From Collinsella sp. (GTDB lineage: Bacteria; Actinomycetota; Coriobacteriia; Coriobacteriales; Coriobacteriaceae): a stretch of DNA of 44,974 nt. Of this stretch, positions 33,166 to 41,563 are shown one piece after another (position 1 is the first letter of the stretch; the number at the start of each line of letters is the position of its first letter). The notes below the pieces were generated by a model. That model was not told where the DNA came from. It did not search any database and worked only from the letters and a program-made list of their open reading frames with translations. The position numbers and the translations under genes were made by a program. The stretch is taken from contig DXLP01000006.1 in the NCBI GenBank assembly GCA_019414645.1, positions 32,244 to 77,217 of the forward strand, given 5' to 3'.

Positions 33166-33557
33166 ACTCATGGGCAAGCCACCTGAGACTACTCACTTTA
33201 CCTGCGGACGACGAAGAGCTGCGACCTGCGGTTTTTCAACCAGCATGAAAGCCGCCCGCGTTGATTCACTTGCGATTGCAGCTGGCGGCTTGCGGGCAAA
33301 AGGGCGATTGAGTTTCAAAACGGGCGTTTTCGGCAATATTGAGCTTGCAAAGGCGTCCCGCCGCGCCCTTTGGGACAAAAACAAAAACTCAAAGCCCTGA
33401 GTTTGAAAAAAGTTTTTAAAGTTGTCCCAGCTTTTGTCCCCAAAGCCGACGAAACGCGACATGGTGTCACCTGGCGGCACTCGGCTCGAGGCGGCACCGA
33501 AAACTGGGTGCAACTGGAGTGACGGAACGCTAGAATCGAAGCCATCGAGTGGGAATA
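33166..33557. repeat. About 390-bp repeated module, copy A (5' of DUF3800)
   Basis: Collinear with 42603-43001 in front of abiF. Both run from ACTCATGGGCAAGCC to GTGGGAATA. Identity is highest in the middle third (33363-33450), where GGGACAAAAACAAAAACTCA and TGAGTTTGAAAAAAG form a 7-bp stem. The edges have diverged with many third-position changes. The module lies on the 5' side of two different effector genes. Confidence 0.85.
33170..33400 (+). CDS. 76-aa protein encoded by repeat module A (uncertain)
   Basis: It reads MGKPPETTHFTCGRRRAATC ... ALWDKNKNSKP. The copy in module B (42607-42837) has the same length with no gaps, and about ten of the differences are synonymous third-base changes (for example CCA/CCG, GGT/GGC, ATT/ATC), which hints at protein selection. 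Against this, no good ribosome binding site is visible, and the opposite strand also stays open and similar across the 3' part. It is read divergently from DUF3800. Function unknown. Confidence 0.4.
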   Translation: MGKPPETTHFTCGRRRAATCGFSTSMKAARVDSLAIAAGGLRAKGRLSFKTGVFGNIELAKASRRALWDKNKNSKP

Positions 33558-33590
33558 GAACAGACGTTCGATTCTGTGTTATAATATCCT

Positions 33591-33628
33591 GCAATGGGCG
33601 CGGCCTCTTCCGAAGCCGCGCCCATTGC
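33591..33628 (+). terminator. Perfect 14-bp stem hairpin before the GyrI-like gene
   Basis: GCAATGGGCGCGGC (33591-33604) and GCCGCGCCCATTGC (33615-33628) enclose a 10-base loop. A TATAAT just upstream (around 33580) would start transcription at the foot of the hairpin. It could be an attenuator, a 5' mRNA stabiliser, or the terminator of the preceding module; the tail TATATTTGG is only weakly U-rich. Confidence 0.55.
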
Positions 33629-33679
33629 TATATTTGGTCGGATATCGACGGAAACCCAAGCTCAGGGAGGTTTGTTGCG

Positions 33680-34315
33680 ATGGCATACGATTTCAAGAAG
33701 GAGTTCAGGGAGCTCTACAAGCCGTCCGGCAAGCCGAGCGTCGTAACCGTTCCGCCTATGAGCTACGTCGCCGTGCGGGGCAAGGGCAATCCCAATGCCG
33801 AAGGCGGCGAGTACCAGAACGCGTTGCCGCTGCTCTACGGCGTCGCTTATACCATCAAGATGTCGAAGAAGGGCCCGCGAGAGATCGAAGGCTATTTCGA
33901 CTTCGTCGTGCCTCCGCTCGAGGGCTTCTGGTGGCAAGAGCGCACCGATGGCGAGATTGATTATGCGCGGAAGGATGACTTCAACTTCATCTCGTGCATC
34001 CGTCTGCCCGATTTCGTCACTCGCGAGGACTTCGACTGGGCAGTTTCGGAAGCTGCCGCCAAGAAGAAGCTGGACTTCTCGGCGGTCGAGCTGCTGAGGG
34101 TCGACGAGGGCCTTTGCGTTCAGTGCATGCATACCGGGCCTTACGACGACGAGCCGGCGACCATAGACGCCATGCGCACATTCGCGGCGGAACGGGGCTA
34201 CGCCCCCGACTTCTCCGAAGCTCGTCTGCATCACGAGATTTACCTCTCCGACCCGCGCAAGTGCGCGCCGGAGAAGCTCAAGACCGTGATCCGTCATCCC
34301 ATAAAGTTGATTTAG
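33680..34315 (+). CDS. GyrI-like small-molecule-binding domain protein
   Basis: The 211-residue product matches the GyrI-like (SOUL/BacR effector-binding fold) family. It has VVTVPPMSYVAVRGKGNPNAEGGEYQNALPLLYGVAYTIKM, then FWWQERTDGEID and the end block DEPATIDAMRTFAAERGYAPDF...HHEIYLSDPRKCAPEKLKT. Such stand-alone domains bind drugs or signals and sometimes sequester toxins or gyrase inhibitors. GGGAGG 8 bases before ATG 33680 defines the start. Confidence 0.88.
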   Translation: MAYDFKKEFRELYKPSGKPSVVTVPPMSYVAVRGKGNPNAEGGEYQNALPLLYGVAYTIKMSKKGPREIEGYFDFVVPPLEGFWWQERTDGEIDYARKDDFNFISCIRLPDFVTREDFDWAVSEAAAKKKLDFSAVELLRVDEGLCVQCMHTGPYDDEPATIDAMRTFAAERGYAPDFSEARLHHEIYLSDPRKCAPEKLKTVIRHPIKLI

Positions 34316-34323
34316 CGAAACGA

Positions 34324-34611
34324 GTGACGCCGATTGCTTCGGCTTTTTGGGCGCTCGCCGTGGCGTGGGCGGCAACGGGGCGCGCGCTGCGACCGGTGGC
34401 GGAGGCCGAGGCGCGGGAGTGCGCGTTCATTTGCACCGCCTTGCACGACCTCGTCACCCTGCTCATGGCGGTGACTGCGAACTGCGACGTGCTTGAGGCG
34501 GAGGCATCCGATCAGGCCGGCCATGCGTCCTGGGTCGCCAACATCCGTGCGGCGGTGGACGAGATGGCGACTCGCATCGTCGACATGCTCATGCGCATGG
34601 GCGGCGACTAG
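34324..34611 (+). CDS. Small helical protein, 95 aa (weak start)
   Basis: GTG 34324 opens a frame six bases after the GyrI-like stop (MTPIASAFWALAVAWAATGR...). The middle (ALHDLVTLLMAVTANCDVLEAE) resembles the dimerisation helix of histidine-kinase-like proteins in spacing only. There is a hydrophobic N-terminal helix and an amphipathic C-terminus. No clear ribosome binding site is seen. It may be translated by coupling to the GyrI-like gene. Confidence 0.45.
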   Translation: MTPIASAFWALAVAWAATGRALRPVAEAEARECAFICTALHDLVTLLMAVTANCDVLEAEASDQAGHASWVANIRAAVDEMATRIVDMLMRMGGD

Positions 34612-34690
34612 CCAGGGCGATCCCTGCAACGGGTATTATTATCCGGGAAGCGTTTGATTGCGAGGCACGCCGGTGTGAGGGCCTGAGTCG

Positions 34691-36088
34691 TCAGGCCCCG
34701 CACAGGGGGACCGCGATGGTGGCCACCGCGCCGCCCGAGGGGCTGTTGGCGAGCGAGATGGAGCCCCCGTGGGCGCTCGCGGCCTCGGAGGCGGCGTGGA
34801 GGCCGAGCCCGTAGTGGCGGCCTCCGTCGCGCGAGGAGCGGGAGGAGTCGTCTGTGAAGAGGCGCTCGCAGCCGCGTTCGAGGGCGGCGGGAGAGAAGCC
34901 CGGTCCGTCGTCGGACACCTCGATGACGAGGAGTCCGCCCGCGACGTCGCAGGAGACCGCCACGCGCGAACGCGCGTGCTCGGCGGCGTTGGCCACGAGG
35001 TTCGCGGCGGCTCGCGCCAGGGCGGTTCGGTCGAGCGGGGCCTCGGGCGCGCCCACGACAGCGGGGCCCGTGGCCGCGTCGAGTGTCACGCCTCGCGCCC
35101 GGGCGATCTGGGCGGCCTCGGCGAGGACCTGCTCGCAGAGCTCGGCCGGCCGCATGGGGACCCTCTCCGCCCCGTCGGACCCGCGCGAGGCATCGATGAG
35201 CAGGCGCACGTAGCCGTCGAGCCTTTCGACACCGCCGGCTATGTCGCGCGCGGCGGCCGCGAGGTCGGCGTCTTTCTCGTCTTCCAGCTCCTCCGCCACG
35301 AAGTCGGCGTTGGCGCGCAGCACGGTGAGCGGCGTCTTGAGGTCGTGGGCGAGCGACGCCACCTGCTCGCGCTGCCCCCGCTCCGCGGCCCAGCGGGCCT
35401 CGAGCGACTCGGCGAGGGAGGCCCGCATGGCGTCCATCGCGGCGAGGACGTCGTTCACCTCGCGCACGTTGCTGCTGCCGACCGCGAAGTCGAGCTCCCC
35501 CGCGCCGACGCGCCCCGCCGCCTCCGCGAGCGGCGCCATCTTGCGTGAGATCACGCGGCTCGCGCGGCGCGCCACGAGCGCGAGCGCGAGCGCGCTTCCC
35601 GCCGCGGCGCCGACGAGCATGAGGTTCTGCGGGTTGGGAAGCAGGCCGGCGAGGTCGCGCGAGGCCCACTGCGGCAGGTACTCACTGACGAGTGCGCAGG
35701 CCCCGCCGCCCTTGAGCGGGAACGCGGCGTAGGTGAGGCCCGAGCCCCCGCCCTCGATCTCCACTGTGCCCGGATCCGCGGCGAGTGCCGCACGGGCCAT
35801 TTCCGTCGCGCCCTCGAGCCGCGTGCCCTCGAGGTCTGTCATCAGCACGTGTCCGTCCTTGTTCAGGATGAGGTAGCGGTACGCCGTCGGCACGTCCTGC
35901 TGCCCGCAGACGCCGTCGCGTGCCAGGCCCTCCGCGACCTCGCGCGCATTGGCCGGCCCCCAGCTTGCCTCGTAGACGAAGCCCGCGTTGATCGCCGCGG
36001 AGAGCGCCATGAACGAGGCGAGCCACGCCGTAGCGACCGCCGCGAACGCGTAGGCGAAGTAGCGCGCGATGACGAAGGAGAGCGGCAT
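34691..36088 (-). CDS. Membrane sensor histidine kinase (bacteriocin/antimicrobial-peptide response type)
   Basis: The 465-residue kinase has two transmembrane helices flanking an extracytoplasmic sensor domain (about residues 35-160), then a HAMP linker. The H-box is SLAHDLKTPLTVL. The ATPase has N box (ANLVANAAEHA), DDGPGFSP, and a G2-like HYGLGLHAA. It pairs with the response regulator gene 26 bases upstream. ATG 36088 was chosen; a GTG at 36127 overlapping the regulator stop is possible and would add 13 residues. Together with the ABC transporter genes it forms a lantibiotic-sensing and immunity operon. Confidence 0.9.
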   Translation of the reverse strand: MPLSFVIARYFAYAFAAVATAWLASFMALSAAINAGFVYEASWGPANAREVAEGLARDGVCGQQDVPTAYRYLILNKDGHVLMTDLEGTRLEGATEMARAALAADPGTVEIEGGGSGLTYAAFPLKGGGACALVSEYLPQWASRDLAGLLPNPQNLMLVGAAAGSALALALVARRASRVISRKMAPLAEAAGRVGAGELDFAVGSSNVREVNDVLAAMDAMRASLAESLEARWAAERGQREQVASLAHDLKTPLTVLRANADFVAEELEDEKDADLAAAARDIAGGVERLDGYVRLLIDASRGSDGAERVPMRPAELCEQVLAEAAQIARARGVTLDAATGPAVVGAPEAPLDRTALARAAANLVANAAEHARSRVAVSCDVAGGLLVIEVSDDGPGFSPAALERGCERLFTDDSSRSSRDGGRHYGLGLHAASEAASAHGGSISLANSPSGGAVATIAVPLCGA

Positions 36089-36114
36089 GCCCCTGCGACC
36101 TCGCGCCCCGGTCC

Positions 36115-36777
36115 TCAGAGCTGCCACTTGTACCCCATCCCCCAGACGGTCGCGATCGGATCGGCGCCGGCCTCGGAGAGTTTCCTCCGGGCGCGGCTGA
36201 CCTGCATGGATATGGCCGCGTCGTCGGCGTCGCTCTCCCAGCCGAGCACCGCCTCGCGTATCTGCGCGCGGCTCATGACCTGCCCGGGGTGGCGGGCGAG
36301 GTACTCGCAGATGGCGTACTCGGTGGGCGTGAGCGGCACGGCCTCGCCACCCACGGCGAGGCCGTGCGCCCCGAGGTCGATCCGCACCTCCCCGAAGGAG
36401 AGGGCGTGCGAGTGCGGTCGGCGCTCACGGCGTAGATGGGCCGCGACCTTGGCGCGCAGCTCCGCGGCCCCGAAGGGCTTGCGGACGTAGTCGTCGGCGC
36501 CCAGGCCGTAGCCGGCCACGGCGTCCTCCTCGGCCACGCGCGCGGTCAGGAAGATGATGGGCCCGTCGAAGTCCGGGCGGATCTGCCGCACGAGCTCGAA
36601 GCCGTCGAGCCCCGGCATCATGACGTCGCAGAGCACGAGGTCGAAGCGCGAGAGGTCCGTCCCCGGGACCGCCGTCGGGTCCGCTGCCTTGACGACCTCA
36701 TGGCCGTCGCAGCCGAGGACGCGCGCGAGCGCGTCGAGGATCGCCCGTTCATCATCCACTGCCAGTATCCTTGCCAT
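36115..36777 (-). CDS. OmpR-family response regulator
   Basis: The 220-residue product has a receiver domain (acidic pair VDDE near residues 7-10, phosphoacceptor Asp51 in LVLCDVMMPGLDGF, and Lys in VRKPFGAAEL). The C-terminal winged-helix DNA-binding domain (TPTEYAICEYLARHPGQVMSRAQI ... VWGMGYKWQL) is of the OmpR type. It would activate the adjacent immunity transporter operon in response to the kinase. Confidence 0.94.
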   Translation of the reverse strand: MARILAVDDERAILDALARVLGCDGHEVVKAADPTAVPGTDLSRFDLVLCDVMMPGLDGFELVRQIRPDFDGPIIFLTARVAEEDAVAGYGLGADDYVRKPFGAAELRAKVAAHLRRERRPHSHALSFGEVRIDLGAHGLAVGGEAVPLTPTEYAICEYLARHPGQVMSRAQIREAVLGWESDADDAAISMQVSRARRKLSEAGADPIATVWGMGYKWQL

Positions 36778-36822
36778 GTTCGACCTCCTGAAACTCCCGT
36801 CGGCATTGTACTTGCGCCGCGC

Positions 36823-37224
36823 TCAGCGGTCCAGAGCCCCGCGCGCAGCCGCGGGTGCCTCGGCCGCGTTGCACGCGCGGTAGCGCACGCCCGAGCCGCC
36901 GTGCGCCTCGATCTCGAGCCAGCCCTCGCCGTCCGACTCCCGCCCGAAGAAGATGAGCTGGAGCTCTCGGACATCGCCCCTGTCGTCCGCCGCGTCCACC
37001 AGGTAGACGTAGTTCGCCCCCGCCCCGGTAGCGTCGGCGTAGGAGCTCGCGTGGCTGCCGGGCTCGGGCGCGGGCGCCCACATGGTGATCTCAGGGTTGG
37101 GCAGCACGCGGTCGGCGATCGAGCGCAGCGCCGACCCCCAGCCGGCGTCGAGCAGGGCATTCCCGCCCAGGACGAGCGCTGCGGAGAGGAGGGCGAGCAC
37201 GGCGGCGAGCGGTTTCCTACGCAT
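36823..37224 (-). CDS. YxeA-family secreted protein
   Basis: The 133-residue product has a signal-anchor (AAVLALLSAALVLGGNALL) and a beta-rich domain (YVYLVDAADDRGDVRELQLIFFG ... WLEIEAHGG) in the manner of YxeA/DUF1093 proteins. These are regularly encoded beside lantibiotic-type ABC transporters and two-component systems. GGAGGG precedes ATG 37224; the start overlaps the permease stop by 8 bases. Confidence 0.78.
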   Translation of the reverse strand: MRRKPLAAVLALLSAALVLGGNALLDAGWGSALRSIADRVLPNPEITMWAPAPEPGSHASSYADATGAGANYVYLVDAADDRGDVRELQLIFFGRESDGEGWLEIEAHGGSGVRYRACNAAEAPAAARGALDR

Positions 37225-38032
37225 CTGCCCTCCCGTCCTCGAAGCGGCAGAACCAGGCGATAAGGACGGCGGCGGTTGCCAGGGTGAGCACGAGGCCAGC
37301 GAGCGCAGTCGTGAGGAGAGGGCCCGTCGCGCGTGCGGCGTCGATGAAGGCCTCAACCCCGAGCGACCCCAGGCGCGCGGGCCAGGCGAGCGGCACCCAG
37401 CTCAGGGGCGTCGCCAGGGCACCGGTGAGCTCGCCGGTCATGAGGCCGTGCGCAAGTCCGCCCACTGAGAAGAACGCGAGGAGCATCCCCGTCGCGCCGG
37501 CGCCGATGACGGCGTTGCGGCCGAGGCGCAGGGCCACGCCGAGCCCCAGCGCGTAGAGGGGCAGGCTGCCCAGTACGATGCCCGCCCAGGCGGCCGCAAG
37601 CGGAGCGGGCCCGAGCGGCAGGCGCCCGGCAACGGCGAGCACGGCCCCGAACACGCCGAGCGCCACGGCCAGCGCGCCCGCGCCGAGCGCCGCAAGGGCG
37701 AGCAGCTTCGCCGCGACGGCGCGCCCGCGCGAGGGGACCGCTGTGAGGTTGGCGAGGCGCCCGGCAGCGCGCTCCTCGTCCACGGCGAGCCCGCAGACGA
37801 TGGCGGACATGAGCGGCATGAGGGCGCCGAGGAACTGGGCGTAGGCGTCCGCGCCCAGCGCCGGGTCCCATCGGGTTATGGAGAAGTACTCGCCGCAGGC
37901 AAGACCGGCTGCCAGGCCGCAGACGAGGTGCACCGCCGTGAGCGGGGAGCGCGCCAGGCGCAGGGCCTCGGAGAGCAGGGCCCGCGGGAGAGTCATGCGC
38001 GGCGTCGGGTCGGAGAGTCGTGTCATGGCCAT
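37217..38032 (-). CDS. Lantibiotic-immunity ABC transporter permease (MutG-like)
   Basis: The 271-residue membrane protein has six hydrophobic segments and is similar in layout to LanG/MutG permeases. GAGGAGAGG directly before ATG 38032, overlapping the previous stop, indicates coupled translation. With the second permease and the ATPase it forms a LanFEG-type exporter protecting the cell from peptide antibiotics at the membrane. Confidence 0.82.
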   Translation of the reverse strand: MAMTRLSDPTPRMTLPRALLSEALRLARSPLTAVHLVCGLAAGLACGEYFSITRWDPALGADAYAQFLGALMPLMSAIVCGLAVDEERAAGRLANLTAVPSRGRAVAAKLLALAALGAGALAVALGVFGAVLAVAGRLPLGPAPLAAAWAGIVLGSLPLYALGLGVALRLGRNAVIGAGATGMLLAFFSVGGLAHGLMTGELTGALATPLSWVPLAWPARLGSLGVEAFIDAARATGPLLTTALAGLVLTLATAAVLIAWFCRFEDGRADA

Positions 38033-38798
38033 CACCTCTCCTCGGAGCGCGCGAACCAGGCCGCGCCCGCCGCCGTGAGCGCGGCGAACGCGAGCGCGCA
38101 GACCGCAAGGCCCGCCAGTGTGAGCATGCCGTCCGCCGCGAGCGCCCCGCCGAGCGCCATGTCCGCCGCGAGTGGCTCACCGCTCGGCAGCACGGGGATG
38201 AAGCTCGTGGGGATGACCATGCTCGCCGACGGCGGAAAGAGCTGCGGCAGCGGCATCAGCGACCAGGCGAACCCACCCACGAGCTGCGTGGCGAGCGGGC
38301 AGAAGATGCCCGCGAGCATGCCGAGCCGCGCCGTGAGGAAGAGCCCTGCGGGGATCATCCACGCCGCGGTCACCGTGTTGGCGAGCGCGCAGAGGAGCAT
38401 CGTGAACGTGCCCGCGGCCGTGAGGCCCTGCGAGGAGAACGCCGAGCCCGCGAGGTAGATGCCGAAGACCACGAGGTTTGAGAGCGTGCAGAGCGCGAGG
38501 CACCAGAGCGCCTTGGCCCACCAGGCGCGCCCGAGCGGGAAGCCCAGGCCCAGAAGCCCCCGCATCCGCGTGCGCGCGTCCGCCCGCGCGACGCACGCCA
38601 CCACGAGCGAGAGAGACACGGGCAGGAAGAGCGCGTACCAGTAGTTCCACGCGCTGAAGATCTGCACGCCTCGGTAGGGCATCGCGCCGAGCAGCGGCAT
38701 CGGCAGCGCCATGAGCACGGCCAGGCGAACCGGTGCCGCGTGGCGCGACTTCAGGGCCTCGGCGCGCAGGCCCGCGAGCAGGCCGCCTTTCTCGCCCG

Positions 38799-38802
<4 letters not shown>
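38032..38802 (-). CDS. Lantibiotic-immunity ABC transporter permease (MutE/EpiE-like)
   Basis: The 256-residue product has six transmembrane helices. The N-terminal block LRAEALKSRHAAPVRLAVLMALPMPL and IFSAWNYWYALFLPVSLSLVVACV match LanE-type permeases. It overlaps the ATPase gene by 4 bases upstream and the MutG-like gene downstream. Confidence 0.85.
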
Positions 38803-39527
<725 letters not shown>

Positions 39528-39548
39528 GGGCTTATCCTTTCTCTTCCG

Positions 39549-39581
39549 GGCGCGCGGGCCGAGCCACCGTGCCCGCGCGCC
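39549..39581. promoter_or_regulatory. Leader hairpin upstream of the immunity operon
   Basis: GGCGCGCGGG (39549-39558) and CCCGCGCGCC (39572-39581) form a perfect 10-bp stem about 22 bases upstream of the ATPase start. It may hide or regulate the mRNA leader; no U-tract follows. Confidence 0.45.
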
Positions 39582-39722
39582 TTACCTTTCGGGTTCACCA
39601 TCCATGGTGGGGCGCGTTTCTAACGAAGCCGTAACGGCCGTTGGGCTCTTTTGGCGCCAGCCCTTCTCGACCCGTACGCCACTCATGGTATGTTTATCGC
39701 GATAACAAGGACGGAGGTGCCC

Positions 39723-39764
39723 GTGGCACGCAATAAGTACCCGGAGGAGACGGTCGAGAAGATC
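39723..39764 (+). pseudogene. N-terminal stump of a TetR-family regulator
   Basis: GGAGGTG followed by GTG starts VARNKYPEETVEKI, the standard opening of TetR-family repressors (which continues in complete genes into the HTH). Homology stops abruptly at codon 14. The regulator was probably replaced or deleted by the insertion of the following ToxN-like locus. Confidence 0.55.
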
Positions 39765-39807
39765 AGGGGTGACGGCCCAGCGAGTGTTATTATGCGAGCT
39801 ATGCGCA

Positions 39808-39833
39808 TTGAAATCGACCTTTCGTGGTATAAA
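39808..39833 (+). promoter_or_regulatory. Possible extended -10 promoter for the ToxN-like locus
   Basis: TGGTATAAA (39825-39833) is an extended -10; TTGAAA lies 14 bases upstream, too close for normal -35 use. The transcribed leader (39840-39983) holds the stem GGGGCC/GGGCCCC near 39937-39957, as expected for an RNA before a type III toxin, but no tandem repeats are obvious. Confidence 0.4.
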
Positions 39834-39983
39834 CTACTCGCCGGAAGCCGCGGCTTTCAGAGTACGGCTTACGTGTACGTTTAACCTCCGTGGGCGACGG
39901 GGTGCTGCAAGGCGTAGAATATCGCCCACCTGTAGGGGCCTGCAGCGATGCGGGCCCCGCTTCGTATGAAGGGGGCGTAACCG

Positions 39984-40431
39984 ATGAAGATCGTATCCAT
40001 CCCCAGGACTTCTTCGACCTCGTCGAGGGCGACCGCGAGCTCATGCTTAAGCACAATCGCCCCTGCATCGTGGTGGTGAGGCTGCATTTCCGCGGGAAGC
40101 GCAGGGACTTCGTCGTGCCGCTGCGTTCCAACATCGCCCCTAACGTGCCCAAAGACCAGTACTTTGCGTTGCCACCCCGCCCCACGACGCGCCCCGGCTG
40201 TCGCCACGGCATCCACTACATCAAGATGTTCCCCATAACCAAGGCCTACCAGCGCCGCTTCAGGACCGCGGGCTCGGCCTACTCGAGACGCTCCAGTGCA
40301 TCATCGACGGCAACACCAAGCGCATTGTCTCCGAGTGCCAGGCATACCTCGACCGCTACGAGCGCGAGGGAAGGCCTGGCTTTGCCGTCGACATCGACCG
40401 CATCGTGGGGCTGCTGGAGGGCGAGAAGTAG
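39984..40431 (+). pseudogene. ToxN/AbiQ-like (type III toxin-antitoxin) endoribonuclease gene with frameshifts
   Basis: ATG 39984 with a GGGGG-containing ribosome binding site opens MKIVSI. After about 6 codons the homology moves to another frame: PQDFFDLVEGDRELMLKHNRPCIVV, GKRRDFVVPLRSN and HGIHYIKMFPI. Near 40270 it shifts again to GLGLLETLQCIIDGNTKRIV ... VGLLEGEK. The RP-x-I, GKxxxFVVPLRS and MFPI blocks resemble the ToxN/AbiQ RNase family, which is held in check by a repeat RNA. With two shifts the product is probably inactive. The family call is made from motif pattern only. Confidence 0.55.
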
Positions 40432-40639
40432 GGCACCTCGGCTCAGTCTCGAGCCATGCAGAGTCGCTCCGCATTTTTGAACGCCGCGTGTGCGTCCCAA
40501 ATACTTGAGAAACAAGCTGTGAAGTGCGGTGGCGCGCCCGTGGCCGTGCATAGCCGTCACCATCAGCGTCTACGCGGCGTCGGCTTCAAGTGGAACTGAC
40601 GCCGCTGCTGTATATGGTTTGCCTTGCTGCAAATGGCGA

Positions 40640-41059
40640 TCAATGCCCGCGATGCTTCTGTTTGCGCTTCAGTTTTCTCTGCTCGTAGCGCGCATCAGCC
40701 TCTTCCGCGCGGCGTCGGCTTCTTGCATGAGCTGATTCCTGCTTTATCGCTTCTTTCTGTGCCGCGAGCGCCTGCTGCGCCTTGGTGCTCATCGCTGGCT
40801 GCTTGAGGGTTTTCGCAGCCTCGCGAGCGCGTCGCTTGGGGTTCTTTGCGGGCTTGCTTGCCTCAGCCGGTTTGCCATCGAAGAACGAGAGCTTCTCCCA
40901 TTTGCAGACAACGAATTGCAGAATCTCCTCATCGGACGGCTCCGCGCCGAAGACGATGCGGGCGACGCCGTACCTTCCGTCCTCGACGTGCTCCGCCAGC
41001 CCGACCCAGAATTGGCCGTCGTGATATACGGTCAGGGTGGACGACACGCTGATCTGCAT
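40640..41059 (-). CDS. yjdF: YjdF-family protein
   Basis: The 139-residue product has the YjdF pattern: LTVYHDGQFWVGLAEHVEDGRYGVARIVFGAEPSDEEILQFV, then a basic C-terminus (KNPKRRAREAAKTLKQPAMSTKAQQALAAQKE). The family's function is unknown but it is often controlled by the yjdF riboswitch, which senses azaaromatic compounds. AGGAGG 8 bases before ATG 41059 sets the start. The leader upstream resembles that riboswitch. Confidence 0.88.
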   Translation of the reverse strand: MQISVSSTLTVYHDGQFWVGLAEHVEDGRYGVARIVFGAEPSDEEILQFVVCKWEKLSFFDGKPAEASKPAKNPKRRAREAAKTLKQPAMSTKAQQALAAQKEAIKQESAHARSRRRAEEADARYEQRKLKRKQKHRGH

Positions 41060-41074
41060 GGCTGGTTCCTCCTT

Positions 41075-41180
41075 TATGTAGGTGACCATGCAGAGAAGGG
41101 ACAACCAAGGAGGCAGGTTACTGATGCGGACTCCCGCACGCCCACGACTACCCGACGGGGACTGTGTTTTCATCTCTGGT
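41075..41180 (-). ncRNA. Probable yjdF riboswitch
   Basis: The minus-strand leader contains ACAGTCCCCGTCGGGTAGTC, then GCGGGAGTCCGCATCAGTAA and CCTGCC. It has paired GCGGG/CCGC elements and the CATCAGT block that recurs in yjdF RNAs. TACAAT (41187-41192) is a -10 box just upstream. It ends in front of the yjdF ribosome binding site, fitting control of translation. The call rests on recalled consensus and gene context. Confidence 0.6.
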
Positions 41181-41365
41181 GCCCGCATTGTAGCACGCGC
41201 GGATTTACGATGTTGATCGCCGGCGCCTAGGCGGAGATGAAGGCGGTTCGATCTAGGTCAAGCCGGTCGCTCGTTCATGAAGCGGCCGATTCCCTGAAAA
41301 TAAAAGGCGCCCAGGAGGACACCTACAGGCTATCTTCGAAATACTTGGTTTGGGGCAGACGGAGG

Positions 41366-41425
41366 AAAAAATAGGGCAGAATCGCTCTCACGATCCCGCC
41401 CCGCAAACCCGAGGGTTTCTAACTG
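41366..41425 (-). ncRNA. Small structured RNA, copy 3, downstream of abiF
   Basis: From CCAGTTAGAAACCC through the terminator it matches copy 1 (32184-32243) except for an A/G difference in the second stem. Promoter: ATGACA (41453-41458), 16 bases, AATAAT (41431-41436). It ends in CTGCCCTATTTTTT. Confidence 0.75.
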
Positions 41426-41497
41426 GCTCCATTATTCCGGGCTTCTCAGTTCTGTCATTGACCCAGGTATCACCCGTCTCCTATAGCGAGTGAATAT

Positions 41498-41559
41498 AAA
41501 AATAGGGCAGAGTCGCTTGCGCAAGTCCGCCCCTAAAACCGTGAAGGTTTTGCTATCTG
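41498..41559 (-). ncRNA. Small structured RNA, copy 2, directly behind abiF
   Basis: The promoter lies inside the last codons of abiF: TTGACA (41588-41593), 16 bases, TAGAAT (41566-41571). The RNA forms hairpin AAAACC-TTCAC-GGTTTT, then a GC stem (GGGCGGA with TCTGCCC enclosing CTTGC/GCAAG) and a U-run. The sequence differs from copies 1 and 3 but the pairing and the CTGCCCTATTTTT end are conserved, with compensatory changes in both hairpins. Confidence 0.75.
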
Positions 41560-41563
41560 CAGG

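Noticed and set aside
33193..33594. A 133-codon minus-strand protein across module A
   Set aside because: Only the part around GFGDKSWDNFKNFFQTQGF is shared with module B; the N-terminus is not conserved and the terminator hairpin region is included. Kept as part of the repeat module instead of a gene.
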